A stretch of 64,000 nt of DNA, taken from positions 181,392-245,391 of the forward strand of contig JAGCFO010000025.1 in the NCBI GenBank assembly GCA_017650105.1, given 5' to 3'. Positions 36,807-46,942 of this stretch are shown here, in pieces. The DNA is from Bacteroidaceae bacterium (GTDB taxonomy: Bacteria; Bacteroidota; Bacteroidia; Bacteroidales; Bacteroidaceae). The notes below the pieces were generated by a model, which was not told the origin of the DNA, did no database searches, and saw only the letters and a program-made list of their open reading frames with translations. Each line of letters opens with the position of its first letter. The stretch's first letter is position 1. Both the position numbers and the translations under genes were made by a program.

Positions 36807-38849
36807 TTAGAAAAGCAGCAGCTCGCCCGGCTGGGGGATGGGCTCGCCTATCATCTGCAAGAACTCCGTCTCGCCGACGATGGGGATGCCGAGCTGATGT
36901 GCTTTCTCTAGTTTCGCAGGACCCATGTTCTCCCCGGCAAGCACAAAAGAAGTTTTGGATGAAATGGAAGAGACATTGGTACCTCCGTTAAGTTCAATCA
37001 ACATTTTGTACTCATCACGTGAATGATGCTTAAACACTCCGCTTATAACTATCGACTTTCCCAAGAGGGCATCTCCCATCTCCTGAAGCGACACATCCTT
37101 TATCTCAAACTGCAGTCCCTCTTCGCGTAGCCTCTGAACCAGTAACTGGTTTGTCTCGTTGGCAAAGAACTGGGTCACGCTTGCTGCAATCTTCTCCCCT
37201 ATCTCGTTCACTGCAATCAATTGCTCCATTGAAGCGGAAGCTATTGCATCCATGCTGCCGAAGGCACGGGCAAGTGTTTTTGCCGTTGTCTCGCCGATAA
37301 ACCGTATGCCGATAGCGAAAAGTACCCTCTCGAACGGCACTTCTTTTGAAGCGTCTATGCTCCGCACGATATTCGACGCAGACTTCTGTCCCATACGATT
37401 CAATCGGCTGAGGTCGGCTGCTTTCAGCCGATAGAGGTCGGCAACGTCGTGGATAAGCCCCACATTATAAAGTAGATCCACTGTTTCCCCACCCAATCCA
37501 TCAATATTCATTGCTTTGCGGCTCACGAAATGCTCGATACGCCCTTTCACTTGTGGAGGGCAAGTAGCATCATTGGGACAATACCAGGCGGCCTCTCCTT
37601 CTTCTCGCACCAATGGTGTGCCGCAAACAGGACAACATGTCACCATCTCAACCTTGTCCCCCAGACTGTCGTCACGCTTCGACAGTTCCACGGCAGTTAT
37701 CTTCGGAATGATCTCGCCTCCCTTCTCCACGTACACATAATCTCCGATATGAAGATTGAGGTTGTCCACAAAGTCAGCGTTATGCAGCGTTGCGCGGCGC
37801 ACGACAGTGCCGCTCAGCTGCACGGCGTCAAAGTTCGCAACGGGCGTTACAGTACCTTGACGTCCCACTTGGAACGAGACGCTGTTCAATCGTGTCAGCG
37901 CCTGTTCCGCCTTGAACTTATAGGCGATTGCCCAACGAGGCACCTTTGCTGTATATCCCAATCGCTCCTGCTGCTCCACTGAATTCACTTTCAGTACAAC
38001 TCCGTCGGTAGCAACGGGCAGATTCTTGCGTTCAATATCCCAGTAGTTGATGAAATCCATCACTTGCTCGAGCGTGGAACATTTCCGCATGGCATCCGAC
38101 ACTTTAAAGCCCCACTCACGAGCATGCTGCAAATTCTCGTAATGCCCGTCTTCGGGAAGATCGTCGCTCAGCAGGTAATAAAGATACGCATCCAGCCCCC
38201 TATGGGCCACCTCTGCCGAATTCTGTAGTTTCAAGGTGCCGCTTGCTGCGTTGCGCGGATTAGCAAAAAGCGGTTCCTCTGCAGCCTCTCGTTCGACATT
38301 GAGACGTTCAAACGATGACCAAGGCATGAGTACCTCACCGCGAATCTCAAATTCCTCTGGCCAATCCATACCTGGGCGCAGCACCAAGGGGATGCTCCGG
38401 ATGGTACGCACATTAGCCGTCACATCATCTCCGCGAACGCCGTCACCGCGTGTCACGGCACGCACCAACCGCCCGCTTTCATAAATGAGCGAAATGGAAA
38501 GTCCGTCGAACTTCAGCTCACAGCAAATCTCGAAAGCTTCCCCTCCTAGACCCTGCTCCACACGATGATAGAAATCCATCACCTCACCGCTGCTATAAGT
38601 GTTGGCCAGCGAGAGCATGGGGCGCGCATGAGTCACCTGAACGAAATCATTATTCAAGTCGCTGCCCACCCGCTGAGTGGGCGAATTAGGGTCGAAGCAA
38701 TCGGGGTTAGCCTCCTCAAGATCCTGCAGCAAGCGCATCTTCTGGTCAAAGTCATAGTCAGAGATAGTCGGCCGGTTTAACACATAATAGTTATAATTGT
38801 GTTGGTTCAGTTCTTCCCGCAGGATTTCAATCTGTTCTTTCGCTGTCAT
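36807..38849 (-). CDS. ligA: NAD-dependent DNA ligase
   Basis: Seals nicks in replication and repair using NAD. The 680-residue protein has the Ia domain ([19 protein letters not shown]), the adenylation motif [12 protein letters not shown] with its catalytic Lys, the OB fold and a four-cysteine zinc finger (CCPVCGTPL and [11 protein letters not shown]). The HhH region and a C-terminal BRCT domain ([12 protein letters not shown]) follow. A -7 box on the minus strand (TACTTTTG at 38866-38873) lies so close to the first Met (38858) that the Met at 38849 ([11 protein letters not shown]) is preferred, which also matches Bacteroides homologues. Confidence 0.95.
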   Translation of the reverse strand: MTAKEQIEILREELNQHNYNYYVLNRPTISDYDFDQKMRLLQDLEEANPDCFDPNSPTQRVGSDLNNDFVQVTHARPMLSLANTYSSGEVMDFYHRVEQGLGGEAFEICCELKFDGLSISLIYESGRLVRAVTRGDGVRGDDVTANVRTIRSIPLVLRPGMDWPEEFEIRGEVLMPWSSFERLNVEREAAEEPLFANPRNAASGTLKLQNSAEVAHRGLDAYLYYLLSDDLPEDGHYENLQHAREWGFKVSDAMRKCSTLEQVMDFINYWDIERKNLPVATDGVVLKVNSVEQQERLGYTAKVPRWAIAYKFKAEQALTRLNSVSFQVGRQGTVTPVANFDAVQLSGTVVRRATLHNADFVDNLNLHIGDYVYVEKGGEIIPKITAVELSKRDDSLGDKVEMVTCCPVCGTPLVREEGEAAWYCPNDATCPPQVKGRIEHFVSRKAMNIDGLGGETVDLLYNVGLIHDVADLYRLKAADLSRLNRMGQKSASNIVRSIDASKEVPFERVLFAIGIRFIGETTAKTLARAFGSMDAIASASMEQLIAVNEIGEKIAASVTQFFANETNQLLVQRLREEGLQFEIKDVSLQEMGDALLGKSIVISGVFKHHSRDEYKMLIELNGGTNVSSISSKTSFVLAGENMGPAKLEKAHQLGIPIVGETEFLQMIGEPIPQPGELLLF

Positions 38850-38867
38850 AGCCGTCATTTTTCTACA

Positions 38868-38935
38868 AAAGTAAAAACTTTTTTTCCTTTCTCCAAAAAA
38901 AATTTTTCGTTCTTCATATTATCGCGTATATTTGC
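38868..38935 (+). promoter_or_regulatory. AT-rich motif copy with trmD promoter
   Basis: A CTTTCTCCAAAAAAAATTTT block followed by CTTCATATTATCG and the -7 box TATATTTG (38927-38934), 24 bases before the trmD ATG. It belongs to the same intergenic family as 4649-4735 and 51894-51986. The left edge also overlaps the minus-strand ligA promoter box. Confidence 0.6.
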
Positions 38936-38958
38936 AATGACAAATCCCACTCCGCCCT

Positions 38959-39636
38959 ATGAGAATAGACATACTGACCGTTCTTCCCGAAATGATAGAA
39001 GGCTTCTTCAACTGCTCCATTATGGCGCGGGCTCAGAAGAAGGGCCTTGCAGAGATTGTCATCCACAATATACGCGACTACACCACAGACAAGCATCACA
39101 AAACCGACGACTACCCTTTTGGGGGTAGTGCTGGTATGGTGATGAAGATTGAGCCCATCGACCGCCTCATCAGTGAGCTGAGGAGCCAACGCTCCTACGA
39201 CGAAGTCATCTTCACTTCCCCCGATGGCGAGAAGTTCAACCAGCGTATGGCCAATAACCTGAGTCTTTGCGGCAACCTTATCATCCTTTGCGGGCATTTC
39301 AAAGGCATCGACTACCGTATCCGCGAACACCTCATCACCAAGGAGATAAGCATCGGCGACTATGTGCTCACGGGGGGAGAACTGGCAGCTGCAGCCATCG
39401 CCGACGCCGTCGTGCGTATCATTCCAGGCGTTCTCAACGATGAGCAATCGGCCCTCGACGACTCCTTCCAGGATGGCCTCCTCGACCATCCCGTCTACAC
39501 CCGTCCTGCCGACTACAAGGGATGGCGTGTGCCCGACATCCTCCTCTCAGGTAACGAGGCTCTCATCCGCGAGTGGGAACTCAACCAGCAAATCGAGCGT
39601 ACCAAGCGTCTCCGTCCCGATCTTATTAGTGACTAA
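38959..39636 (+). CDS. trmD: tRNA (guanine-37-N1)-methyltransferase
   Basis: Methylates G37 next to the anticodon of several tRNAs, preventing frameshifts. The 225-residue SPOUT enzyme shows [45 protein letters not shown] (knot region) and [19 protein letters not shown], followed by the conserved [15 protein letters not shown]. It stands alone here, without the usual rpsP/rimM/rplS neighbours. Confidence 0.96.
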   Translation: MRIDILTVLPEMIEGFFNCSIMARAQKKGLAEIVIHNIRDYTTDKHHKTDDYPFGGSAGMVMKIEPIDRLISELRSQRSYDEVIFTSPDGEKFNQRMANNLSLCGNLIILCGHFKGIDYRIREHLITKEISIGDYVLTGGELAAAAIADAVVRIIPGVLNDEQSALDDSFQDGLLDHPVYTRPADYKGWRVPDILLSGNEALIREWELNQQIERTKRLRPDLISD

Positions 39637-39707
39637 CGCCCTATTTGCTTGTCAACCACAATTGGGAAAAGACTCAACTATCATATTCAAACCAATTCTA
39701 CTAGACT

Positions 39708-41090
39708 ATGAGACATCCATTATTGCTGGCTATGGTGTTGTGCGCTTCCCTGACAGCGTGCGAGGCACAAGCTTGGAAGCCGATGGAATTGAAGAGCTCC
39801 ATCACCCATCCACAGCCAATGACAGGGCTGGTGCTATGGCCCGGAGAGGCACGTCAACGACATCAAACGTATGGTGAGACAATACAACTGGAGTTCTCAT
39901 ACTGCCTTCCCTGTAAGGTGGTGAAAGGCTGTCGCGACGACGGCACCATTGAGTACGATTGGAGTTGGTTCGACAGCATACTTGACGACGTGTCGAGCCG
40001 TGGTCATCAGCTGATAGCGCGCTTCAGATATGAGTACCCCTCAAGCAGGGACGTGGACGGCAACAGGGGGACGACAGCCGTGCCTGACTACATCAAGCAG
40101 CGCGACGACTACTCAGAGACTTTTGTCGACAACCCCAACGACGGCCCCACCTGGTATGCCGACTGGAGCAATGCTGAGCTACAGCGTTTCACCCTGCAGT
40201 TCTATACCGACTTTGCTAAGTGCTATGCCCACGATGCCCGACTTGCCTTCCTTGAGGCAGGATTCGGACACTGGTCGGAGTATCATATTTACGCCACACC
40301 CCTCGAACTAGGCAAGAACTTTCCCTCGAAAGCATTTCAGAAAGAATTCTTCGAGCACATGAGCACGGTGATGACAGACATCCCTTGGGCTGTGTCGGTG
40401 GATGCCGGCGATAGTCACTACTCACCCGTACCCGACGACAGCACCCTTCTTGCTCTGAGATTCGGTGCATTCGACGACTCCTTTATGCATAAGGGACACG
40501 AACTGAGCAGCGGAGGTGGCTTCAACGAGAGATGTTGGCAACACATTGGAAAGGAAGCTCGTTGGCAGACGGGGCCCTGCGGAGGCGAAATTAGCTACTA
40601 TTCGCGCAACGACCAGAAAAGTTTCCTCAGCCCTGACGGACTCTACGGGCACACTTGGGAAGAACAGGCTGCCAAATACCACATCACTTTCATGATAGCC
40701 AACGACGCACCTCGCGGAGGCATAGCAACACCCGAAAGGTTTCGCGAAGGCTCAATGGCAACGGGCTATCGCTTTGTAGTGAAAAAGTGCGAGACGAACG
40801 GAGCTGCCACACGCCTGCTAGTAACTAACGAGGGTATAGCACCCATCTATAGGGATGCCTGGTTCGCAGTAGGCGAAACACGTTCGTCGACCTCTTTGCG
40901 CGGTCTTCTTCCTGGAGAAGAGCGTTGGGTGGAAATACCAGCCAAAGGGAGCAACATACACATTGTCAGCGACTGCATATTACCGCAGCAGACCATAGAA
41001 TTCGAGGCCAACATCAATCTCAAAAAGACTCTTTTCCTTCGCAACAACCGCACTACTGGGAAAAAGAGAAACGGAATGGCAACTCCATAA
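39708..41090 (+). CDS. DUF4832-type lipoprotein (putative glycan-active)
   Basis: A 460-residue exported protein with a lipobox-like signal (VLCASLTAC). A barrel-like N-terminal region (FDSILDDVSSRGHQLIARFR, LEAGFGHWSEYH) is followed by a beta-rich end, the DUF4832/DUF4874 layout seen in putative glycoside hydrolases. The catalytic function is not established. A GH26 mannanase gene lies about 1.1 kb downstream on the same strand, so a role in polysaccharide use is possible. The C-terminal 30 residues are unusually basic and may be non-conserved. Confidence 0.65.
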   Translation: MRHPLLLAMVLCASLTACEAQAWKPMELKSSITHPQPMTGLVLWPGEARQRHQTYGETIQLEFSYCLPCKVVKGCRDDGTIEYDWSWFDSILDDVSSRGHQLIARFRYEYPSSRDVDGNRGTTAVPDYIKQRDDYSETFVDNPNDGPTWYADWSNAELQRFTLQFYTDFAKCYAHDARLAFLEAGFGHWSEYHIYATPLELGKNFPSKAFQKEFFEHMSTVMTDIPWAVSVDAGDSHYSPVPDDSTLLALRFGAFDDSFMHKGHELSSGGGFNERCWQHIGKEARWQTGPCGGEISYYSRNDQKSFLSPDGLYGHTWEEQAAKYHITFMIANDAPRGGIATPERFREGSMATGYRFVVKKCETNGAATRLLVTNEGIAPIYRDAWFAVGETRSSTSLRGLLPGEERWVEIPAKGSNIHIVSDCILPQQTIEFEANINLKKTLFLRNNRTTGKKRNGMATP

Positions 41091-41133
41091 ACAGACCGAG
41101 CATTGAGCGCAAGGAGAGTGGAAAAAAAGAAGA

Positions 41134-41170
41134 GTCTCATTGGAAGCATAATCCGACGAGACCCTTTTTG
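41134..41170 (+). terminator. Probable terminator after the DUF4832 gene
   Basis: GTCTC (41134-41138) pairs with GAGAC (41158-41162) around a long loop, then CCTTTTTG. The stem is short. Confidence 0.4.
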
Positions 41171-41221
41171 TTCTAATACCGCTGAGCAACGATAGTCGCC
41201 CGCTGTTTCCTTCGCGGCGAA

Positions 41222-41809
41222 TTACTTAGCGTAGCGGGCATTGAGTCCGTCAACAACCTCCTGAGTGATGTTCATAGCATCGTCGGCATAGAGGATGTTG
41301 TCACCTATACGACTGAGGATAAGCGTATAGCGGTGATCGGCATTGTAGACCTTGAGGAACGAATTGATAGAGTCGCGAATGATTTGGTCATTTTTAGCGC
41401 TCTCAGCGGCAAACTCGTTAGAGAGGCGTTCCTGTTTTGCCTGCAGATCTTGCTGCTTCTTCATGATGCGGTTATACTCCGACTCGGCACGCTCACGTGA
41501 CACGAAGGCATTGTTGTCCACCTTGCTTTGGAACTGCTCCATCTCCTTCTGTAGAGCATTGGCTTCCTTGTTGATCTGGGCGGTGATGTTTTCGCGCTTA
41601 TTAATCATGTCTTCATTTAGTGATACCCAGAAATCATAACTGGTGAGCAACGTGTCGATGTTAACGTAGGCAATGCGCAAAGTTTGGCAGCAACTATCAC
41701 CACCTTTAGCTTCGGCAACCGACTGCGGAACGTTGGTGTTGCACTGAGTAAGACTGAGCATCATGGCCGATGCGGCAAATACCATTAAGGTAATACGGAA
41801 CGGTTTCAT
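41222..41809 (-). CDS. OmpH/Skp-family periplasmic chaperone-like lipoprotein
   Basis: A 195-residue exported protein with a lipobox (LSLTQC). The start of the mature domain, LRIAYVNIDTLLTSYDFW, and the long charged coiled coil (residues about 70-150) match the OmpH/Skp family, whose members hold unfolded outer-membrane proteins. The coiled-coil arms are followed by the conserved short C-terminal strands (YTLILSRIGDNILYAD). It follows a small membrane-protein gene by 23 bases, with a shared promoter at 42094-42101. Confidence 0.82.
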   Translation of the reverse strand: MKPFRITLMVFAASAMMLSLTQCNTNVPQSVAEAKGGDSCCQTLRIAYVNIDTLLTSYDFWVSLNEDMINKRENITAQINKEANALQKEMEQFQSKVDNNAFVSRERAESEYNRIMKKQQDLQAKQERLSNEFAAESAKNDQIIRDSINSFLKVYNADHRYTLILSRIGDNILYADDAMNITQEVVDGLNARYAK

Positions 41810-41832
41810 TTGTTTTCCTTGTAATTTTGTTA

Positions 41833-42063
41833 TTATTCTGATTTGTTTTCCTTTCTACTTCTCTCCTCCACAGCCATAGGGTTATCTAGGCGAGCTTCAA
41901 AGTCCTGTGCCTGCACGCAGTGAATGCCTCGCTCGCGCATAGCACGGCTTTGCCCTATGTGCTGGCTACGGAAAGTGCCTTTCTTCCTCAAGATGATATT
42001 GACACACATCAGCACCATCGCAAAAGCGATGATTCCAATGGAAAAAAGCAGTGTCTTAATCAT
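41833..42063 (-). CDS. Small conserved membrane protein, unknown
   Basis: A 76-residue protein with one N-terminal membrane helix (TLLFSIGIIAFAMVLMCVNI). A short basic cytoplasmic stretch follows, with the pattern RSQHIGQSRAMRERGIHCVQ, which I recognise as conserved in Bacteroidales proteins of unknown role. It is the first gene of a two-gene unit with the OmpH-like lipoprotein. The Cys in GIHCVQ is conserved in the pattern I recall. Confidence 0.7.
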   Translation of the reverse strand: MIKTLLFSIGIIAFAMVLMCVNIILRKKGTFRSQHIGQSRAMRERGIHCVQAQDFEARLDNPMAVEERSRKENKSE

Positions 42064-42093
42064 GTTTTTTTATCATTCGGCCTAAAAGACGCG

Positions 42094-42101
42094 CAAAGGT
42101 A
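42094..42101 (-). promoter_or_regulatory. -7 box for the small membrane protein / OmpH-like unit
   Basis: TACCTTTG on the minus strand followed by CGC, 31 bases before the ATG at 42063. Confidence 0.6.
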
Positions 42102-42215
42102 GTGCAACGAGGGAAAAGAAAAAAATAATTTAATTTTTTTTTACTTACAAGTGGCAAGGTACCTGAAGGGAACACAAATAAAGCAGGATTTTAACCCATG
42201 AAAAGAGTTTTTTTG

Positions 42216-42223
42216 TATCTTTG
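42216..42223 (+). promoter_or_regulatory. -7 box for the GH26 gene
   Basis: TATCTTTG followed by CTGCG, 28 bases before the ATG at 42251. It rules out an in-frame TTG at 42221 as the start. Confidence 0.65.
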
Positions 42224-42250
42224 CTGCGACCTATGCTATCCTTTACCGCT

Positions 42251-43819
42251 ATGAACACTAAGAGACTTCTCATTCTTACCACGTTGCTCATGTTTTTCTG
42301 TCTGTTGCCGACATTCGCCCAAGAGGGCACAAGATTGGAGGCAGAAGATGCCAGTTACACAAACTGCAAGCTTGTTACAGGGAACCAGTACTCTGGCAAG
42401 AAGGCTCTTGAGCTCACAGAAGGCGATGCAAGCATCACCTTCCACTACTCGGCCTCCGAGCGTGGCAAGTACGACGTGTATGTTGGCTACGATGCTCTCT
42501 ACGGTGCAAAGATGGTGAACCTCTCAGTCAATGGCAATTCCATCTCTTTTCAGGTCAACGGCCAACAAGAGTCGCCTGTGGGAACCTTTATCATGAACGA
42601 GGGTACGAACACCGTCATCATCACCCCTAATTGGACTTGGTTCCGCATCGACTACATACGTATTGAACGCAATACAGAATCATTACCGTTCAACATCCCC
42701 GAGCATCCAGTCGACTCCCTCGCCACCGACGCCGCACTTGAAATGTACGCCTTCCTTTGCGACAATTTCGGCAAGAAAACCATCTCGGGCATGATGACTG
42801 GCGATATGACGACAGCCAATGGCAACGTCACCCGGCACGCCGACATACAAGCCGTCTACAAGGTTTCGGGCAAGTATCCTGCCCTTGTAGGCTTCGACTT
42901 CATGAATGCTACTGGCCTTTACGAGTCTGACAACTGGAGCAAGAGCTACACATCAGCGGCAATGAGCTTGGCACGAGACACCTACCGTCGCGGAGGATTT
43001 CCAAACTTCACGTGGCATTGGCGCGATCCAAGCAGAAAGACCGATGCTTTCTACTCCTCCGACTGCAGCGTCAAAGTATCGGACGCCTTCAACGACGATG
43101 GCAGTTGGAACACATCATCGGCTCTCTACAAGAACATAATAGAGGACATCGATGTCATTGCCGATCACTTTCTTGCTTTGCAGAAGGCTAATATAGCATG
43201 CATCTTCCGCCCACTCCACGAAGCAAGCGGAGGATGGTTTTGGTGGGGACGCGAGGGCGCACATTCCTTTGTAAAACTCTACAGACTGCTTTTCGACGAG
43301 ATGGTGAATGTCAAAGGCGTACATAATGTCATCTGGGTGTGGAATGCCGGCGAGAACGATGACGAATGGAATCCAGGTGACAGATACTACGATGTGGTTT
43401 CAGCCGACATCTACAACGAAGCCTTTGACTATTCCAGCTGCTATGCGACGTTTGAAAAACTGAAATCACTTACCGAGGGCAAGCGAATCATCGCCCTATC
43501 AGAAAACGGGCCCATCCCCGACATTGACAGAGAGTTTGACGAAGAAGCCGTATGGTCGTGGTGGATGCCCTGGTATCAGACGTGGGACGGAAATTTCGTC
43601 AACAAAACCAGCAGCGAAGAGTGGACAAAATGCATGAACGATTCGCGTGTCGTCACTCTCGATGACCTTTCTGCCGGATGGGGACAGACAGCCATCTCGC
43701 CGCCCGAAAGTGAGTATGACGATTCTCATATTCTATACGACCTGTTAGGACGTCGCATCACAACAGTCCCCAGCAAAGGTATTTACATCAAGGGCGACAA
43801 GAAACTACTTGTTCCTTAA
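42251..43819 (+). CDS. Beta-mannanase, GH26 with N-terminal CBM35-like domain
   Basis: A 522-residue exported endo-acting hydrolase, probably on beta-mannans. After the signal peptide (to about LPTFAQ) comes a carbohydrate-binding domain of CBM35/CBM6 type (LEAEDASYTNCKLV to WFRIDYIRIERN, residues about 28-140). The GH26 barrel then shows KTISGMMTGDM, FTWHWRDPS, FRPLHEASGGWFWWG with the acid/base Glu, and IIALSENGPIPD with the nucleophile Glu. It ends in a short tail of the type LLGRRITTVPSKGIYI, common on secreted Prevotella proteins. It has its own promoter and no SusC/D partner in this window. Confidence 0.92.
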   Translation: MNTKRLLILTTLLMFFCLLPTFAQEGTRLEAEDASYTNCKLVTGNQYSGKKALELTEGDASITFHYSASERGKYDVYVGYDALYGAKMVNLSVNGNSISFQVNGQQESPVGTFIMNEGTNTVIITPNWTWFRIDYIRIERNTESLPFNIPEHPVDSLATDAALEMYAFLCDNFGKKTISGMMTGDMTTANGNVTRHADIQAVYKVSGKYPALVGFDFMNATGLYESDNWSKSYTSAAMSLARDTYRRGGFPNFTWHWRDPSRKTDAFYSSDCSVKVSDAFNDDGSWNTSSALYKNIIEDIDVIADHFLALQKANIACIFRPLHEASGGWFWWGREGAHSFVKLYRLLFDEMVNVKGVHNVIWVWNAGENDDEWNPGDRYYDVVSADIYNEAFDYSSCYATFEKLKSLTEGKRIIALSENGPIPDIDREFDEEAVWSWWMPWYQTWDGNFVNKTSSEEWTKCMNDSRVVTLDDLSAGWGQTAISPPESEYDDSHILYDLLGRRITTVPSKGIYIKGDKKLLVP

Positions 43820-43918
43820 CGTTCGCCCTACCCTCCGTATCAATATTACAAACGATAAAAACAATAATCATACCTATCCATACGTTATATTAGTAAATAG
43901 TAATAAAAAGACATCGCT

Positions 43919-45391
43919 ATGAGTAAAACAGAACTGAAACCCTCGAGGCTATTCGAGATTTTTGAAGAGATTTGTCAGGTGCCTCGCCCCTCGAAGCACG
44001 AAGAAAAAATATCAGCATTCCTCGCCGACTACGGACGAAAGCTGGGACTTACCACCAAAGTTGACGAAGTGGGCAATGTAGCCATCAGCGTTCCCGCCAC
44101 TCCCGGCATGGAGAACCGTAAAGCCATCATCTTACAGGCACACATGGATATGGTTTGCGAGGCAAACCGAGGTGTTGCCCACGACTTCATGAAAGACCCC
44201 ATTGAGACGTGGATTGACGGTGAGTGGCTACGCGCCAAGGGCACCACGTTGGGAGCCGACGATGGCATTGGTGTAGCTGCCGCGCTGGCTGTCCTCACCG
44301 ACAAGAGTCTCAAGCATGGCCCCGTACAGGCAGTGTTCACCGTCGACGAAGAAACGGGGCTGACTGGCGCCGAAGCCATGAAGAGTGGCTTCATGGAGGG
44401 CGACATTCTGCTCAACCTCGACTCAGAGGACGAAGGAGAGATGTTTATCGGCTGTGCGGGAGGTTGCCGCACCGATGCGCGCTTTGAGTTCGACTGGGTG
44501 AAGGTACCCGACGACAAGTTCTTCTTCTCACTCACGGTAGACAAACTGTTAGGTGGGCACAGCGGCGACGACATCAACAAGGGACATGCCAACGCCAACA
44601 AGGTGCTCAACCGTCTGCTCTGCCGCCTGAACGAGAAATTCGGCATACTGCTATGCCATATCGAAGGCGGAAACAAGCACAATGCCATTCCCCGCGAGGC
44701 ATACGCAGTGTGTGCCGTGGATAAGAAGCACAAGGAGGCCCTCGCTGTCGAGGTAAACGTATTTGCTGCCGAAGTTCAGGCTGAGTTTGCCGCTGTAGAG
44801 AAGACACTCAACGTCACTCTCGCATCTGCCGATGCTCAGGAGATGTGCATCGACACTGACACCACCCACCGTTTCCTGTTGGCTTGCTACGGTGTTTTCA
44901 ACGGCGTTTTCGCTATGAACTTCGACGTTCCTGGCTTGGTGGAGACCTCCAGCAACCTCGCCTCCATCCGCATCGAGGAAGGGGAGTCGCCTTATCAGGG
45001 ATGCATTCACATCGTGCTCAGCCAACGCAGCTCCACCATGAGCGGCAGGCACGACGTCACCCACGCCGTATGCGCCGTTTTCACTCTCGCTGGTGCTAAG
45101 ACGGAGACGGGCGAAGGCTATCCCGGATGGAAGCCCAATGCCGACAGCGAGATACTGAAAGTGGCTGTCAACACCTACAACGACCTCTTTGGCAAGGAGC
45201 CAAAGGTAAAAGCCATTCATGCCGGACTGGAATGCGGCTTGTTTGTAGAGAAATACCCAGGGCTTGATATGATCTCCTTCGGCCCCACGTTGCGCGGTGT
45301 ACACAGCCCCGACGAGCGTCTGCTCATCCCCACTGCCGACCTCTTCTGGCGCCATCTGGTGGCCATCCTTGAAAATGCCCCGGAGAAATAA
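43919..45391 (+). CDS. pepD: Aminoacyl-histidine dipeptidase
   Basis: A 490-residue cytosolic M20-family zinc dipeptidase (beta-Ala-His/Xaa-His type). Metal-site motifs are present: LQAHMDMVCE, TTLGADDGIG, VDEETGLTGA, LLNLDSEDEGE and the C-terminal GPTLRGVHSPDERL. The lid-domain stretch LLGGHSGDDINKGHANANK also matches. It is directly followed, without spacing, by the lipoprotein gene at 45392, so the two are co-transcribed. Confidence 0.95.
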   Translation: MSKTELKPSRLFEIFEEICQVPRPSKHEEKISAFLADYGRKLGLTTKVDEVGNVAISVPATPGMENRKAIILQAHMDMVCEANRGVAHDFMKDPIETWIDGEWLRAKGTTLGADDGIGVAAALAVLTDKSLKHGPVQAVFTVDEETGLTGAEAMKSGFMEGDILLNLDSEDEGEMFIGCAGGCRTDARFEFDWVKVPDDKFFFSLTVDKLLGGHSGDDINKGHANANKVLNRLLCRLNEKFGILLCHIEGGNKHNAIPREAYAVCAVDKKHKEALAVEVNVFAAEVQAEFAAVEKTLNVTLASADAQEMCIDTDTTHRFLLACYGVFNGVFAMNFDVPGLVETSSNLASIRIEEGESPYQGCIHIVLSQRSSTMSGRHDVTHAVCAVFTLAGAKTETGEGYPGWKPNADSEILKVAVNTYNDLFGKEPKVKAIHAGLECGLFVEKYPGLDMISFGPTLRGVHSPDERLLIPTADLFWRHLVAILENAPEK

Positions 45392-46855
45392 ATGAACCGT
45401 ACCCTGCGTGAAATATATGTCTTGGTAGCCATCTTCATTACGTTGATGGCTACCTTGGCATGTACCGACGACATCAGCGTCTCCAACGACGTGCGGCACC
45501 GGCTCACCTTCTCCGCCGACACCATAGCCTTCGATACCCTTTTCACCCATGTAGGCTCGGCCACGGCTGCCTTCAAGGTGCTGAACAAGACATCCGCCAA
45601 CCTCAAGTTAGCCGACATTGTGCTTTCGGGCGGAAAGGCGTCGCCCTTCAGGGTGAACGTCGACGGGCGTTACGACACACGCTGGACTGACGTGGACCTA
45701 CGTGCAGGCGACAGCATCTGGGTATTTGCTGAGGTGACAATGCCCGACACCGACGACACCGAGCCCTATGAGGCTATTGACTCCCTACTCTTCCGCCTCA
45801 CGAGCGGCGTGCAGCAGCGTGTGCTGCTCACAGCTTCGGGATGGAATGCCACAGAGCTGCATGGTGTCACTCTCACCGACGACTATACGATGCTCGCCGG
45901 GCACCCTTACATCATCTACGACAGTCTTGTTGTGTCGTCAGGGAGCACTCTCACCGTCGAGCCGGGAGCTTTTGTCTGCTTTCACAGTGGAGCTTACCTT
46001 GGTGTCGACGGAAGCGTAAGCGCCGTTGGAACACTCGAAAAGCCCATCATCTGGCGCGGAGACAGGCTCGACAACCTGTTCAGCGATCTCCCCTACGATT
46101 GTGTCAACGGGCAATGGGGCGGCATCGAACTGCGCAACAGCGCTGCAAACAACGTCTTCATCTATTGCGACATCCACAGCTCCGACTATGGCATCCGCGC
46201 TCAGGGGAGCACCGAGGAGGAGGGATACCTTACGATGGAGAACACTCAGGTCCACAACACCACGGGCAACTGCCTGCAGCTCACTCTGCTCAACGGGCAC
46301 GCCTATAACTGTCTGTTCACCAATGCCGGAGGCCATTGCGTGTCGCTGCTGGGCGGCACTTTCAACTTCGTACATTGCACCATTGCCAACTTCTACCTCT
46401 GGAGCGGGGGCAGGGACACGGCGCTCGACATCTGCAATGTCCGCAACGACACCATCTACCCCCTCAGTGTCACATTTACCAACTGCATCGTCACAGGCTT
46501 GGGCGACGACGAGTTGAGCGGGCAGGTGGTTCAGATCACCGACAGCACAGGCAACCTTACTGCCGCACACTATCTGTTCAGCCATTCGCTGCTCAACACG
46601 CCCAAAGAGGAGAACGCGCATTTTGAAAGCATCACGTGGGAGAGCCCCGACAGCACGTTCTGGGGAGAGCAGCATTTCGCCAACATCCTTCACCGATCGC
46701 TCTACGATTTCCATCTCACCTCCGAGAGCCCGGCGCGAGGCATCGGCACCCCTGAGTGCCTACCCCTCTGCCCCACCGACAGAGACGGCATCGTGCGTAC
46801 CGACAGCATCGATGCAGGATGTTATCAATTCCTCCGCGAGCAAACATCGCCCTAA
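45392..46855 (+). CDS. Lipoprotein with beta-helix repeats
   Basis: A 487-residue exported lipoprotein (lipobox near TLMATLAC). The first 150 residues are an immunoglobulin-like region. Residues about 190-440 look like a right-handed parallel beta-helix, with short turns such as QWGGIELRNSAANNVFIYCD and GNCLQLTLLNGHAYNCLF, as in polysaccharide-active or surface proteins of the pectate-lyase-like superfamily. No catalytic residues can be assigned. Its ATG touches the pepD stop codon, suggesting coupling. Confidence 0.7.
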   Translation: MNRTLREIYVLVAIFITLMATLACTDDISVSNDVRHRLTFSADTIAFDTLFTHVGSATAAFKVLNKTSANLKLADIVLSGGKASPFRVNVDGRYDTRWTDVDLRAGDSIWVFAEVTMPDTDDTEPYEAIDSLLFRLTSGVQQRVLLTASGWNATELHGVTLTDDYTMLAGHPYIIYDSLVVSSGSTLTVEPGAFVCFHSGAYLGVDGSVSAVGTLEKPIIWRGDRLDNLFSDLPYDCVNGQWGGIELRNSAANNVFIYCDIHSSDYGIRAQGSTEEEGYLTMENTQVHNTTGNCLQLTLLNGHAYNCLFTNAGGHCVSLLGGTFNFVHCTIANFYLWSGGRDTALDICNVRNDTIYPLSVTFTNCIVTGLGDDELSGQVVQITDSTGNLTAAHYLFSHSLLNTPKEENAHFESITWESPDSTFWGEQHFANILHRSLYDFHLTSESPARGIGTPECLPLCPTDRDGIVRTDSIDAGCYQFLREQTSP

Positions 46856-46942
46856 GCCCGCCTCCAAACCAACTTCAACAAGCTCCCTCAGGAGTGCGAC
46901 GCATTGAAACAAGCATTATTAAGACAAATTTTTGAATAGAAT

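Noticed and set aside
44651..45550. 300-codon frame opposite pepD
   Set aside because: The PepD reading has full metal-site motifs; the antisense product resembles nothing and crosses the pepD/lipoprotein junction.
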